A DNA stretch of 50,974 nucleotides from JAQGMJ01 sp036271855 (lineage in GTDB: Bacteria > Pseudomonadota > Gammaproteobacteria > Burkholderiales > JAEUOS01): positions 1-50,974 of the forward strand of contig DATAZV010000324.1 of NCBI GenBank assembly GCA_036271855.1, given 5' to 3'. This document shows, in pieces, positions 47,335-50,974 of the stretch. The notes under the pieces were generated by a model that saw only the letters and a list, made by a program, of their open reading frames with translations, was not told the DNA's origin and ran no database searches. The translations under genes were made by a program, and so were the position numbers. The stretch's first letter is position 1. Every line of letters starts with the position of its first letter.

Positions 47335-48198
47335 TCAGCTATTTTTGGTTGATTTGCGCCGCGCACGAAACCAGGCGGCGGTGGCTTCATCGGCGGGGAA
47401 AAAACTCTCCATCCGCAGTTCGTGCAGGGTGACGTCGTGCGGCGTGCCCAGGGTGGTGACGGTGGTAAAGAGTTTCAGCTCGACGCCGTCGCGATTGAGC
47501 AGCAGGGGCAGGAAGGGAAGCACGCGCGACTCCAGGTTGGGCGTGCGCCAGTCGGCCGGGATGCCGTCGATCTTTAACAATTCGTCCAGCAGTACATGCG
47601 CCGGGCCGGCCGGGCCTTCGGCAATCGCCTCGCGGTGGATCCAGTGCACCACGTCGCCCGCCACCTCGCGCCAGTTGGCGACATGCGCGCGCACCCCCTG
47701 CGGGTGCAGCAGCAGGCGGACGATGTTGATCTCGCCTGCGCTGTCGCGGCCTGCGGCGCCGGATTCTTCGGCGGGCGCGCCGGTGAGCCATTGCATCATC
47801 ACGCCGGCGGCGGCGTTGCGCATCACCAGGTTCCACAGCCGGTCGACGACGATCACCGGAAAAGGCTCGGCCTGCGCCAGCATGAAGTCCAGCGCCCGCT
47901 TGACCTCGCGCAGTTCGGGGTCGGTGAGGTCGCGTTCGCTGTAGGCGGCGGCAAAACCGGCGGCGGTGAGCATCAGGTTGCGCTGGCGCAAGGGAATGTC
48001 CAGCACCAGGCCGAGTTTGAGCACCATTTCGCGGCTGGGCTGGGAGCGGCCGGATTCGAGAAAGCTCAGGTGGCGCTGCGAAATCGCCGCTTCGCCGGCC
48101 AGTTCAAGCTGCGAGTTGCCGCGCTTGCCGCGCCAGTAGCGCAGCAGGTCGCCGAAGGAATCCGGTGTCGGAGCGGCGGAAGCGGTGGCGCGAGGCAT
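47335..48198 (-). CDS. XRE-family regulator with MmyB-like domain
   Basis: A 287-residue transcription factor. The N-terminal helix-turn-helix (about residues 13-72) reads FGDLLRYWRGKRGNSQLELAGEAAISQRHLSFLESGRSQPSREMVLKLGLVLDIPLRQRN. It is followed by the MmyB ligand-binding-type domain: ALDFMLAQAEPFPVIVVDRLWNLVMRNAAAGVMM and VLPFLPLLLNRDGVELKLFTTVTTLGTPHDVTLHELRMESFFPADEATAAWFR. In this family the second domain is PAS-like. The start MPRATASAA is preferred; an in-frame ATG at 48228 would overlap the feoB terminator hairpin. Target genes unknown. Confidence 0.9.
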   Translation of the reverse strand: MPRATASAAPTPDSFGDLLRYWRGKRGNSQLELAGEAAISQRHLSFLESGRSQPSREMVLKLGLVLDIPLRQRNLMLTAAGFAAAYSERDLTDPELREVKRALDFMLAQAEPFPVIVVDRLWNLVMRNAAAGVMMQWLTGAPAEESGAAGRDSAGEINIVRLLLHPQGVRAHVANWREVAGDVVHWIHREAIAEGPAGPAHVLLDELLKIDGIPADWRTPNLESRVLPFLPLLLNRDGVELKLFTTVTTLGTPHDVTLHELRMESFFPADEATAAWFRARRKSTKNS

Positions 48199-48230
48199 GG
48201 CGCGACTATAGCGCGCCGCCCGGCTCACAA

Positions 48231-48253
48231 GCGATTACCCGGCAGGTAATCGC
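48231..48253 (-). terminator. Hairpin after feoB
   Basis: GCGATTACC (48231-48239) and GGTAATCGC (48245-48253) form a 9-bp stem with a 5-nt loop, 7 nt after the feoB stop on the minus strand. The following T-run is poor (TTGT), so termination may be weak or the hairpin may protect the 3' end. It lies just upstream of the XRE gene start. Confidence 0.5.
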
Positions 48254-48260
48254 GGCGTCC

Positions 48261-50048
48261 TCATTGGCCGAGCAGGTGGCGCGCCGACTGGTAGAAAACG
48301 AAGGAGACCATCCACGCCAGCACCAGCGGCCAGGCCACCGAGAGCAGGGTGAATTTCGCGCTCTTGGACTCGCTGCGGATCGCCGCGATGGTCGAGACGC
48401 AGGGCGTGTAGATCAGGGTGAAGAGCATGAAGCTCACTGCCTGCGTCCAGTCCATTTGGGTTGCCATGTGGGCGGCCAGGGTGTCTCCCTGCATGCCGTA
48501 GATCACGGCGAAGGCGCCGATGACGATTTCCTTGGCGATGAAGCCGAACATCAGCGCCACCGTCAGCTTGACGTCGATGCCGATCGGCGCCAGCAGGGGC
48601 TGCAGCAGGCGGCCGAGCATGCCGGCCAGGGTGTCCGGCCCGGCCGGCACCGCGTTGAACGGCACGTGGGTGAGGATCCACACGCAGACCACGCCGATGA
48701 TGATCATCTTCGTCGCCCGGTGCAAAAAGTGGCGCACCTCCTGCCAGCCGCGCAGCCAGATCTGCATCGGCGTGGGCATGCGGTAAGGCGGCAGCTCGAT
48801 CACGAAGGGCTCGGTGCTGTGATACCTCTTCTTGAAAATCAGCGCGGTCAGAATGGCGGTGACAAAGCTCATCAGGTAGAGCGAAAACAGCACCCAGGGC
48901 GCGTTGTGCGGGCTGAACATCGCCGCGATCAAAAACAGGAATACCTGCAGGCGCGCCGAGCACAGCGACAGCGGGATCACCAGCATCGACAGCAGGCGGT
49001 GCGGGCGCGAGCGCATCACCCGTGTGCCCATGATGGCCGGCACGTTGCAGCCGAAGCCCATCAGGATCATCACAAAGCTGCGGCCGTCCAGGCCCAGGCG
49101 CGACATCAGCGCATCGGTGAGAAAGGCGGCGCGCGACAAATAGCCGCTGTCTTCCACCACCGCCATGAACAGGAAGAACAGCACGATCAGCGGCACGAAA
49201 GCGGCGACGGTGGACAGGCCCGACCACAGGCCGTCGATCAGGAAGCCCTGGACGAATTGCGGCAAGGGGCTGACCACCGGCTCGACCACCAAGGTCTTGG
49301 CCTGGTCGAACAGCCAGGTCATCGCGCCCTGCAGTGGCGTGCCGAGCAGAAACACCGCCTGGAACAGCAGCAGCATGCAGAGGAAAAACAGCGGCAGGCC
49401 GAAAGCGGGGTGCAGCACCACGCGGTCCAGCTTGTCGCTCAGGTGTTCGGGCAGGCGCGCCGGCACGTGCACGGCCTGGTGCAGGGCCTGCGCGGTCTCG
49501 CGCTCGATTTGTTCCGGCGTGAGCAGGGCATCGAGTTTTGCAGTACCGGCCTCGCGCGGGACGTCCAGGGCCTGGCCGATTTTTTTCAGCGCCGCCGGCT
49601 GGCCTTCGCCGTATTTGGCGGAGATCAGCGCCACCGGCATGGCCAGCGCCGCGGACAATTTTTCGGTATCGACCGTGATGCCGAGCTTGCGCGCTTCGTC
49701 CGCCATGTTGAGCAGCAGCATGCAGGGCAGGCCTAAGGCGCGCACCTGCAGGGCGAGCGTCATCTGGCGCTCGATCTGCACGGTGTTGACGATCAGCAGC
49801 ACCAGGTCGGTGGGCGTGGTCTCGAGGAATTGGCGCACCACGGCTTCGTCGTCGGAGTAGCCGTGCAGGTCGTAGATGCCGGGCAGGTCGACCAATTCGG
49901 CCATGTGGGCGCCGACCAGGATTTTTGCGGTCATCAGGTCGACCGTGATGCCGGGCCAGTTGCCCACGCGCGCGGAAGCGCCGGTGAGACGGTTGAAGAG
50001 CGTCGACTTGCCCGTGTTGGGCATGCCGATCAGGGCGATGCGTTTCAT
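48261..50048 (-). CDS. feoB: Ferrous iron transporter B
   Basis: Inner-membrane Fe(II) transporter with a cytosolic GTPase domain, 595 residues. G motifs: GMPNTGKST (G1), the switch region VGNWPGITVD (G2 Thr), DLPGIY (G3) and LNMADEA (G4). The membrane part carries the two Gate blocks, including VEDSGYLSRAAFLTDALMSRLGLDGRSFVMILMGFGCNVPAIMGTR with its conserved Cys, and a later IAKEIVIGAFAVIYG. It is shorter than the roughly 770-residue E. coli form, mainly through a short spacer and C-terminus. Its start overlaps the feoA stop (ATGA). Confidence 0.96.
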   Translation of the reverse strand: MKRIALIGMPNTGKSTLFNRLTGASARVGNWPGITVDLMTAKILVGAHMAELVDLPGIYDLHGYSDDEAVVRQFLETTPTDLVLLIVNTVQIERQMTLALQVRALGLPCMLLLNMADEARKLGITVDTEKLSAALAMPVALISAKYGEGQPAALKKIGQALDVPREAGTAKLDALLTPEQIERETAQALHQAVHVPARLPEHLSDKLDRVVLHPAFGLPLFFLCMLLLFQAVFLLGTPLQGAMTWLFDQAKTLVVEPVVSPLPQFVQGFLIDGLWSGLSTVAAFVPLIVLFFLFMAVVEDSGYLSRAAFLTDALMSRLGLDGRSFVMILMGFGCNVPAIMGTRVMRSRPHRLLSMLVIPLSLCSARLQVFLFLIAAMFSPHNAPWVLFSLYLMSFVTAILTALIFKKRYHSTEPFVIELPPYRMPTPMQIWLRGWQEVRHFLHRATKMIIIGVVCVWILTHVPFNAVPAGPDTLAGMLGRLLQPLLAPIGIDVKLTVALMFGFIAKEIVIGAFAVIYGMQGDTLAAHMATQMDWTQAVSFMLFTLIYTPCVSTIAAIRSESKSAKFTLLSVAWPLVLAWMVSFVFYQSARHLLGQ

Positions 50049-50290
50049 GCGGCGGGGATTTCCTCAGGCACCGGCAGCACCTCGATCTGCGCCGCTTCCG
50101 AGCGGCGCAGGATCACGTCGGTGGTACCCAGGCGCACCTGCAGGGGGCCGGAGAGGGCGCCGTGGCGCACGATCTGCAAGGGCTTGCCGGTGCGAAAGCC
50201 AAGCGCGGCCAGGCGATGCGCCAGATGCTCGCTCGAATGCACCGCCGTCACCCGGGCGTGCTGGCCCGGCGCCAGGTCGGTCAGGCGCAT
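50045..50290 (-). CDS. feoA: Ferrous iron transport protein A
   Basis: An 81-residue SH3-fold protein that partners FeoB. Seen: MRLTDLAPGQHARVTAVHSSEHLAHRLAALGFRTGKPLQIVRHGALSGPLQVRLGTTDVILRRSEAAQIEV, the complete FeoA pattern. The frame continues upstream to 50437 with Pro/Thr-rich codons across the Fur box, so the ATG at 50290 is chosen; it gives the family length. Translationally coupled to feoB. No feoC was found. Confidence 0.93.
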   Translation of the reverse strand: MRLTDLAPGQHARVTAVHSSEHLAHRLAALGFRTGKPLQIVRHGALSGPLQVRLGTTDVILRRSEAAQIEVLPVPEEIPAA

Positions 50291-50352
50291 GGTGGGAGTC
50301 GGGGCGGGCGTGGTCACAGCTGGTGGTTGCGGCGGAGCAGCCGCACGATGAC

Positions 50353-50371
50353 TTAAATGAGAATTACTATC
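50353..50371 (-). promoter_or_regulatory. Fur box and promoter of feoAB
   Basis: Read on the minus strand, GATAGTAATTCTCATTTAA matches the 19-bp Fur consensus at 12 positions, including GATA at one end and TCATT near the other. TACAAT at 50385-50380 is a likely -10, so the site covers the expected start of transcription, a repressing position. Iron-dependent repression of feoAB is the inference. Confidence 0.7.
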
Positions 50372-50554
50372 AATACGGCATTGTAGCCGAATTGGATGTA
50401 TCCGGGTGGCCAAGCGCAACCGGGATGCCGACCGCACTGCGCTTATGCCTTCCTGGTTGCGCCTGCGGAAAGGCCGGATACATGAGCGGCGCGGCGGCAG
50501 CCAGGAAGACCGGGCGCGGGACCGGCGGACGGCGCGCCCCGGCGGGAGCCGGGG

Positions 50555-50974
50555 TCAGATCGCCGGCAGCTTGGCGACGAACTCTTCCTGCGGCACCGGG
50601 CGGCCGAAGAAAAATCCCTGCAGCAGCTGGCATTGCTGCTCCAGCAGAAACTGCGCCTGCGGCATGGTTTCCACGCCTTCAGCCACGGTTTTCATGCCGA
50701 GGTCATGGGACAGGCGGATCAGCGCGGCGACGATCTTGCGGTCGACTTCAGAATGCTCCAGGCGGCCGACGAAGCTGGCGTCGATTTTCACCGCCGAGAT
50801 CGGCAGGCGCGCCAGGTGGCTGATGGAATTGAAGCCGACGCCGAAATCGTCGATGGCGATGGTCACGCCGTATTCGCGGATCAGGGCCATCAGCTCGGCG
50901 GCCTGGTTGAAGCTCTCCAGCACGGCGGTTTCGGTGAGCTCGATCTCCAGTAGCTGGTTCGGCAGGTTCAGCGA
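50555..50974 (-). CDS. EAL-domain cyclic-di-GMP phosphodiesterase (C-terminal part)
   Basis: The frame is open through the right edge, so the N-terminus is outside the window; about 139 codons remain. Visible EAL-domain motifs are LLEIELTET (metal-binding Glu), IAIDDFGVGFNSISHLARLPISAVKIDASFV (the DDFG and loop 6 region), DRKIVAALIRLSHDLGMKTVAEGVET and CQLLQGFFFGRPVP. Essential acidic and Lys residues in this part (DDFG, KID, AEGVE) are intact, so the enzyme is probably active in degrading cyclic di-GMP. Upstream sensor or GGDEF domains cannot be judged. Confidence 0.95.
   Translation of the reverse strand, partial: SLNLPNQLLEIELTETAVLESFNQAAELMALIREYGVTIAIDDFGVGFNSISHLARLPISAVKIDASFVGRLEHSEVDRKIVAALIRLSHDLGMKTVAEGVETMPQAQFLLEQQCQLLQGFFFGRPVPQEEFVAKLPAI

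Overview
The window looks like chromosome from a GC-rich betaproteobacterium, most likely order Burkholderiales. The evidence is the betaproteobacterial neighbourhood rhodanese-grxC-secB-gpsA-trmL-comF, the caa3-type cox/cta operon containing DUF2970 and DUF2909 membrane proteins and a tiny oxidase assembly protein, the ftsY-ftsE-ftsX and M16-M16-rsmD-coaD-ferredoxin runs, and two stand-alone Bug (TctC-type) solute receptors. The order-level placement is an inference from gene content; no rRNA or tRNA gene was seen. I found no insertion sequence, prophage, CRISPR array or integrase.

Layout. 1-7.1 kb: redox and protein-export housekeeping (rhodanese fragment, glutaredoxin 3, SecB, SH3 protein, GpsA, TrmL), then a flavin monooxygenase coupled to a SUKH protein, a CnoX-like thioredoxin-TPR protein and ComF. 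7.1-14.6 kb: an accessory-looking stretch with a 3-hydroxybenzoate 6-hydroxylase-like enzyme, a PhoX phosphatase behind a good Pho box, a Tat-exported hemerythrin, an MFS carrier, a Bug receptor and a PACE efflux protein. 14.7-25.4 kb: a BioC-like methyltransferase, then the cytochrome c oxidase region coxB-coxA-small protein-ctaG-DUF2970-coxC, a reverse-strand DUF2909 gene, then surf1-SCO-like-ctaA-ctaB-sco, which covers structural subunits, CuA/CuB delivery and heme A synthesis. 25.5-32.6 kb: ftsX, ftsE and ftsY on the minus strand, then two M16 peptidase-fold genes, rsmD, coaD and a ferredoxin. 32.7-41 kb: a dynamin-like GTPase, the longest non-coding stretch of the window, an unrecognised gene, DUF1415, a GST, a PPOX flavoprotein, type II NADH dehydrogenase and an SMP-30 protein. 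41-51 kb: a GDSL hydrolase, a DMT permease, a HAD-TPR/glycosyltransferase pair, a DUF1648 protein, a second Bug receptor, an MmyB-type regulator, feoA-feoB behind a Fur box and the end of an EAL phosphodiesterase.

The most interesting signal is not a protein. A structured repeat of about 95 nt occurs three times (after coxC, after the first M16 gene, and on the minus strand after the dynamin gene). Each copy starts within about 6 nt of a stop codon, in the orientation of the gene it follows. Each has a first hairpin with a conserved 6-nt loop whose outer stem pairs change in a compensatory way, a second hairpin built around GGC-N3-GCC, and an A-rich tail. Two copies run into an intrinsic terminator; the third leads into the next gene of an operon. 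I cannot match it to a named family.

Other regulatory structure includes a perfect 22-bp palindrome just before the coxC ribosome binding site, an operator-like palindrome at the monooxygenase promoter, a 13-bp hairpin before the GDSL hydrolase and a REP-like cluster between sco and ftsX.
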